From the NCBI GenBank assembly GCA_003542575.1, contig DPKJ01000014.1, positions 362,566 to 426,565 on the forward strand: a stretch of DNA of 64,000 nt. Direction: 5' to 3'. The notes below the pieces were generated by a model. The model was not told the DNA's origin, made no database searches, and saw only the letters and a list, made by a program, of their open reading frames with translations. The first letter of the stretch is position 1, and the number at the start of each line of letters is the position of its first letter. The position numbers were made by a program, and so were the translations under genes. Shown here piece after piece: positions 31,448-40,872 of this stretch. The DNA comes from Rikenellaceae bacterium (GTDB lineage: Bacteria > Bacteroidota > Bacteroidia > Bacteroidales > UBA932).

Positions 31448-34000
31448 ATGAATAAAATCATCCAAGAATTGTGTTTAGTTAAATGTTTGGTTTTTCCAGC
31501 TTTACTTGCAATATTTATCTCATCTTGTGTCAAAGAAGAGGTTGAGTCGATTACACCCAATGAAGATGGCAGCATAGCATTCATTTGTGAGAGCCTTTTA
31601 CCAACTACAAAAACTACGCTAAATGGGCTTACTACAAACTGGATTGCCGGAACTGATAAGGTAGGTATATTTTCGCCACAGGCCAGCACAACCTCAGGAG
31701 GGGCCGCCGGCGTTGTTAATACTCCTCTTACTGCTCAAAGTAGTGGGGAGAGAGCACAATTTAGTGGCACAGTGTTTTGGGGCTCAGGTGAACACAATTT
31801 TTATTCATACTATCCTTACAAAGAGGGTGCTCCTGCTCATACAGCGGTACCTGTTTCTCTGCCTAAAGATCAAACACAATCTGTCGGAGACAATCTAGAT
31901 CATTTAGGAGCCCTTGACTTTCTGGTAGCAAAACCATACACTGCAAAATATCCGGGAACTTCAGGTAATGGAGCGAGTGTTTCATTAAGATATAATCATC
32001 TTTTTGCTATATTGGAATTTCAGATAATCAGAAGTTCAGGCTCAGGGGCGATAAGTAAAGTAAAGCTGACGGGAAAGGTCCCTTTGGGGTTTGAGAGCGG
32101 CACTATTGATCTTTCACAAAGTACGCCTGCCTCAGGGGTTTCGTATGTGATAGACGGGATGACTAACGCCTCCAACAGTGTTACAGTGTCGTTGGGTACT
32201 GCTATTAATCCAACTAATGATTACTCAACAACTCCAAAGGTTTATATGGTTGTCCTTCCGGGTACTCATATTGGAGATTTAAAGATAGGTGTAGAGAATG
32301 CAGGAGTCTTTAAAGAGGTGAAAAAAACTAATGCTACTTTTGAAAGAGGCAAAAAATACATTGTTAAGATTGATGTTGCCGGGGCAGAAATACCAGTCAT
32401 CACAGGATCAGATTTAGAGCCCGTTACAATTGGAAATCTTATATGGTCACCTATAAACCTAGGATATAGCGAAACTCTTCCAATGGGACAACTTTATCAA
32501 TGGCATAGAAAATATGGACACGGTTTATCTCTTACAACAGTGTTAAGAGCTAACGATTTGTGGAGTGTTGATCTTGACCAGGAATCCGCTATGGATAAGT
32601 ATAAAGAGACTTTTTTAAATAATGGCACAGATCCTTACGATTGGATGCCAATTAGACATACAGAATGGAATCAGTCAAGAAAATTCAATCCTTGCCCGGA
32701 TGGTTGGCGAGTCCCCACGAAAAGTGACTATAGTGCTCTACTTGCATACGGAACTACAACAATACCTACGACTACTGGTGGTGGTGTTGATGGTGCATTA
32801 GGTAAATGGATTGGACCCAACCACGATAATGCAGATTTGAGGACATCAACAGCAATTTTCTTCCCTTTAACAGGTTATTTCACTCAAAATTCAAACGCAG
32901 GGGCTAATAGAACAAACTTAGGATCCCACGCTATGTATTGGGCATCAACAACTGGTAACACAAATAATAAAAGCGGAGATTATGTCCAATTTACTTCATC
33001 TGCAAGCGCTCCAACATCTAGTTATACTGGTAAATGTAACGCCTATGCCATCAGATGTGTAAAGGATGTTGCACCTCAATCAACACCATTATTATATACC
33101 ATTAAACCATATGATGTAAAACACGACAGAGCTAAAATAGGCGGATTTATTGAATATCAGGGGGATTCACCAATAACCGAGAGAGGAGTTTTTTGGGGTA
33201 TTGCAATAGATCCTGCAACAAATAAGGTAGTTGCACCAACAGCAGGAACAGGAGAATTTTTAGTTGAATTAACAGGCTTGGAAGAGTTAAAAACTTATTA
33301 TGCTAGAGCATATGCCAAAACTTCTACCGGAACAACTTATTATGGAGATCAATATAAGTTCAGACCGGTCCAAATACCTGAATACAATGACCAGGAGGTT
33401 ACAATAAATGGGGTAACATGGGCGCCATGGAATGCCGGCTCTAGTGATGCTTATCCCTACGGATTGTTGTATCAATGGCATAGAAAGTTTGGACAGGTTT
33501 ATGAGGGTAATCCACTAACTTCAAATCCAAGCTCAGCAACAGCGGTTAATTATTATTCTAACAAAGATAAATTCTTCTGGTATTCATCAGATCTATTTAA
33601 ATATGATTGTATTTCACCGCAGCCGACGTCATGGAACATGGCTGTTGAGTACAATCCATGTCCTGTTGGATGGAGAGTACCTACTGAAAATGAAATGTTG
33701 TCACTTATTGAATCAGGACAGACCTGGACAACATCAGGTCCAAATGGGATGATAGGAAGATGGTTTGGAGGAAATCATAGCACTGATCATCAGGGAAGTG
33801 TTTTTCTTCCTGCATCTGGATTTAGAGATGTGACATCTAAGTCATCTGTTGTAAGAGGAAGCGTAGGATACTATTGGACTTCGGGTTCAACCCCGTCATC
33901 TCCGTATTATTCATTTTATATAAGTTTTTCCAGTACTCACGTAACCTCAAACCATAATTTTAGGGGAATGGGTTATTCAGTAAGATGTGTAAAAGAATAA
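31448..34000 (+). CDS. large fimbrillin with two FISUMP domains
   Basis: An 850-residue lipoprotein (FISSCVK lipobox). Order of domains: fimbrillin-like region (about 30-315, with EHNFYSYYPYKEG and LRYNHLFAILEFQI), first FISUMP (about 323-540: IGNLIWSPINLG, CPDGWRVPTKSDY, AIRCVKD), an FN3-like linker domain (about 545-640: RGVFWG, LTGLEELKTYYARAYAKTSTG), and a second FISUMP (about 647-850: INGVTWAPWNAG, CPVGWRVPTENEM, YSVRCVKE). A double-FISUMP end makes it the strongest tip-adhesin candidate of the locus. Last pilus subunit gene before a small barrel protein. Confidence 0.88.
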   Translation: MNKIIQELCLVKCLVFPALLAIFISSCVKEEVESITPNEDGSIAFICESLLPTTKTTLNGLTTNWIAGTDKVGIFSPQASTTSGGAAGVVNTPLTAQSSGERAQFSGTVFWGSGEHNFYSYYPYKEGAPAHTAVPVSLPKDQTQSVGDNLDHLGALDFLVAKPYTAKYPGTSGNGASVSLRYNHLFAILEFQIIRSSGSGAISKVKLTGKVPLGFESGTIDLSQSTPASGVSYVIDGMTNASNSVTVSLGTAINPTNDYSTTPKVYMVVLPGTHIGDLKIGVENAGVFKEVKKTNATFERGKKYIVKIDVAGAEIPVITGSDLEPVTIGNLIWSPINLGYSETLPMGQLYQWHRKYGHGLSLTTVLRANDLWSVDLDQESAMDKYKETFLNNGTDPYDWMPIRHTEWNQSRKFNPCPDGWRVPTKSDYSALLAYGTTTIPTTTGGGVDGALGKWIGPNHDNADLRTSTAIFFPLTGYFTQNSNAGANRTNLGSHAMYWASTTGNTNNKSGDYVQFTSSASAPTSSYTGKCNAYAIRCVKDVAPQSTPLLYTIKPYDVKHDRAKIGGFIEYQGDSPITERGVFWGIAIDPATNKVVAPTAGTGEFLVELTGLEELKTYYARAYAKTSTGTTYYGDQYKFRPVQIPEYNDQEVTINGVTWAPWNAGSSDAYPYGLLYQWHRKFGQVYEGNPLTSNPSSATAVNYYSNKDKFFWYSSDLFKYDCISPQPTSWNMAVEYNPCPVGWRVPTENEMLSLIESGQTWTTSGPNGMIGRWFGGNHSTDHQGSVFLPASGFRDVTSKSSVVRGSVGYYWTSGSTPSSPYYSFYISFSSTHVTSNHNFRGMGYSVRCVKE

Positions 34001-34034
34001 ATGAAGATAAATAATCATTTGATAGATTATTAGT

Positions 34035-34661
34035 ATGTATAGAAGGTTGGTAATTTTTTCAATATTCATATTATCATTTACAATCCTTCATGCCCAAAAC
34101 TCAAACGTCAGATTTTCTGCTGAATTGACCTCGGGGCCATCATTTGCAATTGGAGATTTAGGAGGGAGCAGGCTAAAATACGGTAGGGGATTAGACGCTA
34201 TTTTAGCTCTGGATGTTTATGCGAATGTTGGCCTTTTTGGAGGTTGGAGCACCAACAGCTTCTCGTCAGAGGGGTTATTTAATTACAGAGAGAGTGGCCT
34301 GATGTATGGGTTGCAATACAAGGTCAACTCTGCAGAAAGTCCATTTGAAATAATTTTTAGAGTTGGTATGCTTTGGAATCACCTTGAAGCAACAGATCGG
34401 AAAGAGAGCGTTTTAGATGACTTTTATTATGACACAGATTATTCAAAGGGTTTTTATACCTCGTCAGGTATTAACTACTCAATAGGTAGAGGTTGGTTTT
34501 TGAATTGTACGGTTAAGTATCATCTGTTTACTAAATGTGCAACTTTGCCAGAAATCATCTGGCCTGACGGAACGCCCGAATCGGAAGTTATTGTAAGTAT
34601 GCCGCGTAACCTCTCATTGAATTACGTTGGAGTGAGAATCGGCATTATTAAGTATTTTTAA
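34035..34661 (+). CDS. outer-membrane beta-barrel protein, paralogue 1
   Basis: A 208-residue exported protein (signal IFILSFTILHAQ) made of amphipathic strands, ending in YVGVRIGIIKYF, with a terminal Phe as expected of outer-membrane barrels. Closely similar in layout to the protein encoded at 34786 (shared NVGLFGGWSTNSF / NFGVYAGWGWNNF, KGWFLNCTVKYH / GWGINATVKYH and the C-terminus). Probably a small 8-strand barrel. It ends the fimbrial operon; its partner gene has its own promoter. Confidence 0.75.
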   Translation: MYRRLVIFSIFILSFTILHAQNSNVRFSAELTSGPSFAIGDLGGSRLKYGRGLDAILALDVYANVGLFGGWSTNSFSSEGLFNYRESGLMYGLQYKVNSAESPFEIIFRVGMLWNHLEATDRKESVLDDFYYDTDYSKGFYTSSGINYSIGRGWFLNCTVKYHLFTKCATLPEIIWPDGTPESEVIVSMPRNLSLNYVGVRIGIIKYF

Positions 34662-34756
34662 ATAACCCAGAACACATTTGGGGCGCAAATAGACACATTC
34701 AGCATTATTAATAACGCATTCATAAGGTTTTGTTAAAAGTTACGTGTTCAGTTGAA

Positions 34757-34764
34757 TAATTTTG
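34757..34764 (+). promoter_or_regulatory. -7 promoter box TAATTTTG
   Basis: TAnnTTTG match 22 bp before the ATG at 34786. It starts the second transcription unit of the region and rules out a TTG at 34762 as the translation start. Confidence 0.65.
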
Positions 34765-34785
34765 CGCCTCCAAATTATTATAGTT

Positions 34786-35412
34786 ATGAAATTAAAAGTG
34801 TTATTATTAGTTGCAATTTTGAGTACTATCTCGCTTGCCGGTTTTTCTCAAGAGGCATGTTCGAAGTATTCATTAAAAAACAGATTTTCTGTTGAGTTAG
34901 GTGGAGGCCATTCACGCACTGTTGTTAAGCCGGGTGGCTTTAAGGTTAGCGAGGGAATGGGAGTAGATGCAATAATTGGTTTTAATGCGTACAAAAATTT
35001 TGGTGTATATGCTGGTTGGGGTTGGAATAATTTCAGCAATGAGCATTTTGATTTTGAGGAGACAGGCTATATGTATGGTATTCAGTATAAAAATGCCTTT
35101 AAAGAGAGTAAGTTTTCTTATACATTGAGAGCTGGTGCTTTATACAACCATATAGAAGTTGAGGGTGCTCATGATTCCGATTTTGACGGTTTCTATTATG
35201 ACAGTGGTCATGGACTTGGATTTCACTCATCGGGAGCTCTTGAATACTCTCTTGGAAAAGGTTGGGGAATTAATGCTACTGTTAAATACCATCAGTTAAA
35301 TAGAACAGTTGTTCTACCTGATTCAGAGTTGCTTCCTACTCCTGGAGAGACAAATTATAATATCCACCTTAAATATATCGGACTAAGAATAGGTATAGTT
35401 AAGAATTTTTAA
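34786..35412 (+). CDS. outer-membrane beta-barrel protein, paralogue 2
   Basis: A 208-residue protein from the ATG at 34786 (MKLKVLLLVAILSTISLAGFSQ, a clean signal peptide); an in-frame TTG 24 bp upstream falls in the promoter. Strand-rich body with YAGWGWNNFSNE, FSYTLRAGALYNHIEV and the final LKYIGLRIGIVKNF. Tandem paralogue of the preceding gene but separately transcribed, together with the LytS/LytTR genes that follow 7 bp later, which suggests a link between this barrel and that signalling system. Confidence 0.75.
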   Translation: MKLKVLLLVAILSTISLAGFSQEACSKYSLKNRFSVELGGGHSRTVVKPGGFKVSEGMGVDAIIGFNAYKNFGVYAGWGWNNFSNEHFDFEETGYMYGIQYKNAFKESKFSYTLRAGALYNHIEVEGAHDSDFDGFYYDSGHGLGFHSSGALEYSLGKGWGINATVKYHQLNRTVVLPDSELLPTPGETNYNIHLKYIGLRIGIVKNF

Positions 35413-35419
35413 AATATAT

Positions 35420-36502
35420 TTGAAAAAAACTTATTGGTGTTTGTTTAATAGTGACTATTTCAGACCCTTTTCTGCCAGAAGCATTTTAGTGCTTCTGGTT
35501 ATTTCGTCGTTTATCCTCCAGCTCGTTGTGCTTTCCTACAACCATTACACCGGTTTTGTATTGATAGGCTCATGGGAGGAACTGTTTACAAGGCTTACGA
35601 TTAACACGACTATAAGTGCAATTGCAGGGATTGTGATTGTGCTTTTTAATATATCGTGCATAAGGTATCTTAACAGGACGATTCCCTGGTCTCACAGCAT
35701 TTTAAAAAGAGTATCTGTACAGCTCTCTTTTACAATTATTGCTGCAATATTTATATCGACACTTACCACCTTTTTTTCAAATTATTGCATTCAGGAGTAC
35801 GAGGAGGATTTTACGGAGGTATTGATTATTAACGGTATAATAGTTGTGGTTGCAAATATAATGCTAATGACCGTTCTGGAGGGGTGGCTCTTTTTTAATG
35901 AAAGCAGAAAAACCAGCCTTATTACAGGGAGCCTTAAATATGAGCTTAATCAGGTTAAGTTTGATGTATTGAAAAACCAGATCAATCCCCATTTTATGTT
36001 TAATAGCCTGAATGTCCTTTCCGGTCTTATAAGAAAAGATACTGCAAAGGCTCAACTGTTTATAGAGGATTTTTCAAATGTTTACAGATATGTTGCCGAG
36101 ACAATAGAGCGGCCACTGGTTACACTTAAAATGGAACTTGAATTCGTTGAAAGCTACCTCTACTTACTCAAAATACGTCATGGCGAAATGCTTTCTTACA
36201 AAGTTGACGTTCCCGAGAAGTTAATGGATTATCAACTCCCTCCTCTGTCATTGCAGGTAATTATGGAAAACGCAATTAAGCACAACATTATTAACGAAAA
36301 GGCCAATTTGTTCATTGAAATTTCAGCAGGACACGAATCTCTGATTATCAAAAACAAGTTGATGCCTAAGGTTTCCATTGAATTATCTACCGGCACCGGA
36401 TTAAAAAACCTAACCAAGAGATATGCCTTTGTTTGTAATAAATTTCCTGAGTTCACAAAAAGTGATGGGTATTTTATTGCCAGTTTACCATTAATAAATT
36501 AA
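35420..36502 (+). CDS. LytS-type sensor histidine kinase 1
   Basis: A 360-residue membrane kinase with four N-terminal helices (about residues 20-160) and a His_kinase (PF06580) domain. The phospho-acceptor block is QINPHFMFNSLNVLSGL near residue 190; the ATP-binding N-box is MENAIKHNI near 285, followed by GTGLKNLTKRY. The start is TTG at 35420, 7 bp after the barrel gene; no ATG occurs upstream of the first helix. It pairs with the LytTR regulator encoded next, and a second kinase of the same build follows the regulator. Confidence 0.9.
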   Translation: MKKTYWCLFNSDYFRPFSARSILVLLVISSFILQLVVLSYNHYTGFVLIGSWEELFTRLTINTTISAIAGIVIVLFNISCIRYLNRTIPWSHSILKRVSVQLSFTIIAAIFISTLTTFFSNYCIQEYEEDFTEVLIINGIIVVVANIMLMTVLEGWLFFNESRKTSLITGSLKYELNQVKFDVLKNQINPHFMFNSLNVLSGLIRKDTAKAQLFIEDFSNVYRYVAETIERPLVTLKMELEFVESYLYLLKIRHGEMLSYKVDVPEKLMDYQLPPLSLQVIMENAIKHNIINEKANLFIEISAGHESLIIKNKLMPKVSIELSTGTGLKNLTKRYAFVCNKFPEFTKSDGYFIASLPLIN

Positions 36503-36507
36503 TTATT

Positions 36508-37263
36508 ATGAGAGTACTTATTATTGAAGACGAAGTTTTGGCGGCAGAGAGATTAGAGGAGATGTTATACGAAATTGACCCCTCAGTTAAGGTTGTTGCC
36601 AAAATTGGTTCAATTTCAGAGTCTGTAGAGTGGCTAAAAGCAAATAATGCCGACCTTATTTTTCTTGATATTCAATTATCAGACGGATTGAGCTTTACGA
36701 TTTTTGATGAGATAAAAGTGAGCTCTCCTGTAATATTCACTACAACATTTGATCAATATGCAATTAAAGCATTTGACCTTAATAGTATAGCATATCTTCT
36801 TAAGCCTATAAGCCATAAAAAGCTTGAGGAGAGTATTCAGAAATTCAAATCGCTAAAAACTGCATTTGCTATAGATATTGCTGTACTTTCTGAAATGCTT
36901 AACCGAAAAGAAGGGCGATACAAAGAGAGGATTCTATTACAGATAGGACAAAATTATAAAAAGATAGAGGTTTCTGATATTGCATACTTTTATGCAGTTG
37001 ATTCCGGTATTTATGTTAGAACATTTTCAGGAACATCTTACCCGATTGATTTCCCCCTGGAAAAAGTTGAGTCAATGTTTAATCCAGAAATGTTTTTCCG
37101 AATTAACAGAAAATTGATCATTTCGCATAAATCAATCGGCCACATGATAGCATATTCCAGAGGAAGAATAAAGATTACCCTTAACCCGGAAATTGAAGAC
37201 GAACTGGATGCAATTGTAAGCATTAACAAATCTGGAGAGTTCAAAAAATGGATGGACAAATAG
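36508..37263 (+). CDS. LytTR-family response regulator
   Basis: A 251-residue regulator: receiver domain (LIIEDEVLAAERL, phospho-acceptor Asp in LIFLDIQLSDG near residue 55, TTFDQYAIKAF, LLKPI) and a C-terminal LytTR DNA-binding domain (about 145-251: YKKIEVSDIAYFYAVDSG, FFRINRKLIISHKSI). All receiver catalytic residues are present. It lies between two LytS-type kinases, overlapping the second by 16 bp. Targets may include the adjacent fimbrial operon or barrel gene; that is inference from position. Confidence 0.95.
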   Translation: MRVLIIEDEVLAAERLEEMLYEIDPSVKVVAKIGSISESVEWLKANNADLIFLDIQLSDGLSFTIFDEIKVSSPVIFTTTFDQYAIKAFDLNSIAYLLKPISHKKLEESIQKFKSLKTAFAIDIAVLSEMLNRKEGRYKERILLQIGQNYKKIEVSDIAYFYAVDSGIYVRTFSGTSYPIDFPLEKVESMFNPEMFFRINRKLIISHKSIGHMIAYSRGRIKITLNPEIEDELDAIVSINKSGEFKKWMDK

Positions 37264-38324
37264 GTAAAATTACCTTTAAACACCTACATGAGACCTACAA
37301 AAACATTGTTGGGTTTCTTGTATTTGTTGCGATAGTTTTACAGACCGGCATTATATTCCAGAACCATATGCTGGGGTCATACGACCATTATACAGCAGGA
37401 GAGCTTTTGACTGTAATTGTCTCCAGATCGGCAACAGGGTTTGTTTCAAGTTTAATCGTTGCACTCCCTTTCATATATCTGATTAAATTCCTCAATCTGT
37501 TTTTCCCATGGGGTAAAAGAACAATCGCCAGAATATCTGCAGAGGTTATTGTTGTAGTCACAATCTCTTTTCTGACAACAATGGTTGTATTTCTTCTAGT
37601 AGAAGGCATTGTTACTGATATTTCAGAAGAAAATCTATCGCTGCTCAAAGGGTCATTAACCTACTCTGTCACCAATCTGATTTTTATTGCGGCCCTTGAG
37701 GGTTATATGTTTTACAGAGATCATAAAAGGGCAAAACTTGAAGAAGCAATGCTTAGAGACGAAATTGCCTCAATAAAGCTCAATATATTAAAGAGTCAGA
37801 TCAACCAGCACTTTATGTTCAATAGTTTGAATGTGCTTTCAGGATTACTAAAAAGAGATCCCGAAAAGGCGTTGCTATTTATTGAGGAGTTTTCAAACAT
37901 CTACAGATATGTTCTTGAGTCAATAGAGCAATCATTAACAAGTCTTGACAAAGAGGTTGGTTTTATACGCTCATATCTTTATCTTCAGCAGATAAGATAC
38001 GGCAATAGCTTAAAATACACAGAAAACATTTCAGAAAATCACCTGAGCCTCTCTCTACCCCCACTTTCACTACAGGTAATATTTGAAAACGCAATCAAAC
38101 ACAATATCGTTAATGAGGATCACCCATTGCTTATTGAAGTTGTAAGTCATAACGACGAACTCATTATAAAGAACAATTTTCAACCAAAAATTTCAAAATT
38201 TGCCTCAACCGGTCTGGGACAAAAAAATATTCAACGTAGGTATAAGATTATTTGTGAAAAGAGTCCTGAATTTATTATGGAAAATGGATATTACACAGCA
38301 ATTCTTCCCCTTATTAAAATTTAA
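37248..38324 (+). CDS. LytS-type sensor histidine kinase 2
   Basis: A 358-residue protein with four N-terminal helices and a His_kinase domain, a tandem relative of the kinase encoded at 35420. The acceptor block reads SQINQHFMFNSLNVLSGL: the His is kept but the usual Pro before it is Gln. The N-box FENAIKHNI and the G-box GLGQKNIQRRY are intact, so it should still bind ATP. Two kinases around one regulator suggest two inputs or a heteromeric kinase. It starts within the regulator gene (16-bp overlap). Confidence 0.9.
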   Translation: MDGQIGKITFKHLHETYKNIVGFLVFVAIVLQTGIIFQNHMLGSYDHYTAGELLTVIVSRSATGFVSSLIVALPFIYLIKFLNLFFPWGKRTIARISAEVIVVVTISFLTTMVVFLLVEGIVTDISEENLSLLKGSLTYSVTNLIFIAALEGYMFYRDHKRAKLEEAMLRDEIASIKLNILKSQINQHFMFNSLNVLSGLLKRDPEKALLFIEEFSNIYRYVLESIEQSLTSLDKEVGFIRSYLYLQQIRYGNSLKYTENISENHLSLSLPPLSLQVIFENAIKHNIVNEDHPLLIEVVSHNDELIIKNNFQPKISKFASTGLGQKNIQRRYKIICEKSPEFIMENGYYTAILPLIKI

Positions 38325-38334
38325 TACTAAAGGA

Positions 38335-39537
38335 ATGATTAAGAAGATTAATATCAAAGGAGTTCTTCTTTTGGTCCTGATTTCAAATTTTGGACTATTA
38401 TTTGCTCAGGAGAGTGAGGCGGTTTGGAGATATCAAACCGGAGGGAGAGTATATTCGTCACCAGCGATTGCAGGGGAGAAGGTTGTTGTTGGAAGTGGAG
38501 ACAGCTGTTTATATGCTTTTAATAAAGCCGATGGAAAAGTGCTTTGGAAATTCAAAACCGAAGGTGCAGTGCACTCTTCTCCGGCAGTTAATGATGCCTA
38601 TGTGTTTTTTAGCAGCACAGACGGAAATCTATATGCTGTTGATCATAATACCGGTTCATTTAAATGGAAATTCTCATCAAATGGCGAAAAAGCAAAAGAT
38701 ATATGGGACTATTACCTATCCTCACCTAAGCTAGCAAAGGGGTTGGTTTTTTGGGGAAGTGCCGACAATAGTCTTTATGCAGTAGAACAAACAACGGGTG
38801 CGCTCAAATGGAAATTCAAGGCAGAGGATATCATTCACGCCACTCCTGAAATTGATGGAGATACTCTTTATATTGGAGACTTTAACGGAAATCTTTTTGC
38901 ATTGAATATTAATGATGGGAAATTAATCTGGTCATTCAGGACTGTTGGAGACAGATATTTTCCTAAGGGAGAGATACAGAAAGGAGTTTCAGTTGATGAT
39001 AATAGTGTTTATTTCGGTAGCAGAGATTATAATATTTACGCAGTTAATAAACGTACAGGGAGAGGCGTGTGGAACCTAAAAGAGGGGAGTTGGGTTATAT
39101 CTACTCCGACGATTCATAAAAAGATGATTTTTTACGGAACATCGGACACTCACGAATTTGTGTGCTTAGACAAATTTTCGGGTAAAAAACTATGGAAGGT
39201 TGCGCTTCCAATGAGGGTTTATAGTTCGGCTGTTGTAATAGATGATTTTGTTTACTTTGGTTGTTTTGATGGTATACTCAGGGGAGCTGATGTTAATACA
39301 GGGGAAATCATGTACGAATATCAGACAAGAGGGAGCCGGGAAAATTATTCAAAAGTCTTTGGCAGTGAGGGTAAGTTTAAACCAGGATTTGAGCTTTATG
39401 GTAATGATTACCTGGAATCTGAGCGCTTGATACACACTTTAGGGTCTATTCTTTCAACACCGGCCGTGGATAAAAACATAATATATTTCGGTAGTTCAGA
39501 CGGAGGAGTTTACGCAGCTAAGGTTATTACAAAATAA
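38335..39537 (+). CDS. exported PQQ-type (BamB-like) beta-propeller
   Basis: About 400 residues from the ATG at 38335, which gives the signal peptide MIKKINIKGVLLLVLISNFGLLFAQ; the open frame extends 45 codons upstream into the kinase gene but that part is not homologous. The mature protein is a run of PQQ-like blades with repeated GSGDSCLYAFNKADGKVLWKF-type units (at least seven). Such 8-bladed propellers are periplasmic scaffolds, as in BamB, or quinoprotein-like; the PQQ-binding and metal residues of dehydrogenases are not evident, so a scaffold or sensor role is more likely. Follows the LytS2 gene by 10 bp and ends tail to tail (11-bp overlap) with the SAP-domain gene. Confidence 0.88.
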   Translation: MIKKINIKGVLLLVLISNFGLLFAQESEAVWRYQTGGRVYSSPAIAGEKVVVGSGDSCLYAFNKADGKVLWKFKTEGAVHSSPAVNDAYVFFSSTDGNLYAVDHNTGSFKWKFSSNGEKAKDIWDYYLSSPKLAKGLVFWGSADNSLYAVEQTTGALKWKFKAEDIIHATPEIDGDTLYIGDFNGNLFALNINDGKLIWSFRTVGDRYFPKGEIQKGVSVDDNSVYFGSRDYNIYAVNKRTGRGVWNLKEGSWVISTPTIHKKMIFYGTSDTHEFVCLDKFSGKKLWKVALPMRVYSSAVVIDDFVYFGCFDGILRGADVNTGEIMYEYQTRGSRENYSKVFGSEGKFKPGFELYGNDYLESERLIHTLGSILSTPAVDKNIIYFGSSDGGVYAAKVITK

Positions 39538-40123
39538 ACCTAAGGTCCTCTTTATCGTATTTTTTTGGAATAGGCAAAGACCTCTTCTCCTTCCAACAGG
39601 CAATAGCCTCTTTTATTGTCAAGCCCGGATTGTCTGTCAGCAGATCTCGGATGTATTTGTTGTATTCAAACTGTGGAGCAATTTCAGGCGTGTAATCCGG
39701 CGATTTTTGCTTTAACCTTATCTGATTCCACGCTTCGGCAGCATCGCTCAAATTTTTCCCTGTATTTGCCTTCATCCAATTCATAAATTCTGTATTGAAC
39801 TTAAAGTGCTCGCCTATCTGGTTTTTAAAAAAGGCTCTTACATTTTCGCTGTTTTTATAATTATCGGTAATAGTAGTTTGAAGAGTTAATGGCTCATTGG
39901 CCCAATTGAATTTTGAGGTTGGTTTTTTTACAGAAATTTTATTGGAACTTACTGAGCCTGTTCTCAAATATTTCTCAATCCTTGCAGTTATATCAAGTTT
40001 CCCACCGGAGCTCTTTATTCCATGCAATTTACAAAATGCCACCAGCTCTTCAAGAAGCCAGTAGTGGGTTTTAAATTCATCTGCCGATATTCCGGAATCA
40101 AGTGTTGGTCTTGAATTCATCAA
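39527..40123 (-). CDS. SAP-domain protein (DUF6434-like)
   Basis: A 198-residue cytoplasmic protein. Residues about 5-55 form a SAP-like helix-extended-loop-helix (LLEELVAFCKLHGIKSSGGKLDITARIEKYL), a fold that commonly binds DNA; residues about 70-135 (FNWANEPLTLQTTITDNYKN, then VRAFFKNQIG, FNTEFMNWMKANTGKN) match the DUF6434-like block that usually follows it; the C-terminal third is TIKEAIACWKEKRSLPIP. Function unknown. Convergent with the PQQ propeller gene. Confidence 0.75.
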   Translation of the reverse strand: MMNSRPTLDSGISADEFKTHYWLLEELVAFCKLHGIKSSGGKLDITARIEKYLRTGSVSSNKISVKKPTSKFNWANEPLTLQTTITDNYKNSENVRAFFKNQIGEHFKFNTEFMNWMKANTGKNLSDAAEAWNQIRLKQKSPDYTPEIAPQFEYNKYIRDLLTDNPGLTIKEAIACWKEKRSLPIPKKYDKEDLRFIL

Positions 40124-40217
40124 TAATTATTTTAAAAACCAAAGTTAGGCAGCACAAATTTCAAAGAAAAATAAATAACCCGGATATGTTATAATTAGTG
40201 CCGGACTGAGTTATTAT

Positions 40218-40225
40218 TAACTTTG
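40218..40225 (+). promoter_or_regulatory. -7 promoter box TAACTTTG
   Basis: TAnnTTTG match 7 bp before the ATG of the Crp/Fnr gene, predicting a nearly leaderless mRNA. Confidence 0.6.
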
Positions 40226-40232
40226 TAATGAT

Positions 40233-40802
40233 ATGGAGGAGTCCTTAAGAAAATATATAACTGCAATAGCCCCGTTAAGCGACCGGGAGTTCATGTCTGT
40301 ATTCAGTAAGATGCGGGCTAAATCTCTATTAAAAAAGGAGTTGCTTGTTAAAGAGGGAGAGCATTGCAATAAGATATTTTTTTATCAGGAGGGATATTTC
40401 AGGTTTTACTATGTCGATCAGGCAGGGAGGGAGATAACGAGTGATTTTCTATTTGCCCCCGGATTTATATCCTCCTACACAAGCTTTTTAACAGAAAGGA
40501 GATCTCTGATAAATGTTCAGGCAATGAATGATATTGAAATGCTTGAACTTGATAAAAATGATCTGTTTGAACTGTACAAAAGCAACCACAATGTAGAGCG
40601 CATCGGGCGTTTAATGGCAGAACAGGTTCTTTTGGCATACGAGGAGCATCTCTTTTTGGTTTTAAACCAACCAGCTGATATGAGGTATAAGATACTTCTC
40701 GAAAAGTATCCCAAATACGTAAGAGAGATTCCTCTTCAATACATAGCTTCTTTTTTAGGCATAACACAGGAGACTCTTAGCCGAATCAGGCGCACAATTT
40801 AA
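40233..40802 (+). CDS. Crp/Fnr-family transcriptional regulator
   Basis: A 189-residue protein with an N-terminal cyclic-nucleotide-binding-type beta roll (about 20-115; LLVKEGEHCNKIFFYQEGYF, DFLFAPGFISSY) and a C-terminal helix-turn-helix (EIPLQYIASFLGITQETLSRI). No cysteine cluster for an Fe-S centre and no canonical cAMP-binding RxS motif, as in most Bacteroidota members of this family. Next to a nitroreductase-type gene with its own promoter, which it may control. Confidence 0.9.
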   Translation: MEESLRKYITAIAPLSDREFMSVFSKMRAKSLLKKELLVKEGEHCNKIFFYQEGYFRFYYVDQAGREITSDFLFAPGFISSYTSFLTERRSLINVQAMNDIEMLELDKNDLFELYKSNHNVERIGRLMAEQVLLAYEEHLFLVLNQPADMRYKILLEKYPKYVREIPLQYIASFLGITQETLSRIRRTI

Positions 40803-40842
40803 TAATTTGACATATATCAAGTATTTTCGGTAAATGAGGTTA

Positions 40843-40850
40843 TACTTTTG
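40843..40850 (+). promoter_or_regulatory. -7 promoter box TACTTTTG
   Basis: TAnnTTTG match 22 bp before the ATG at 40873; supports that start over the upstream in-frame one at 40834. Confidence 0.6.
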
Positions 40851-40872
40851 CCCCACATTTTATTTTTCATTT

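Noticed and set aside
38200..38334. Upstream extension of the PQQ propeller frame
   Set aside because: It overlaps the LytS2 coding end in another frame; the signal peptide begins at 38335.
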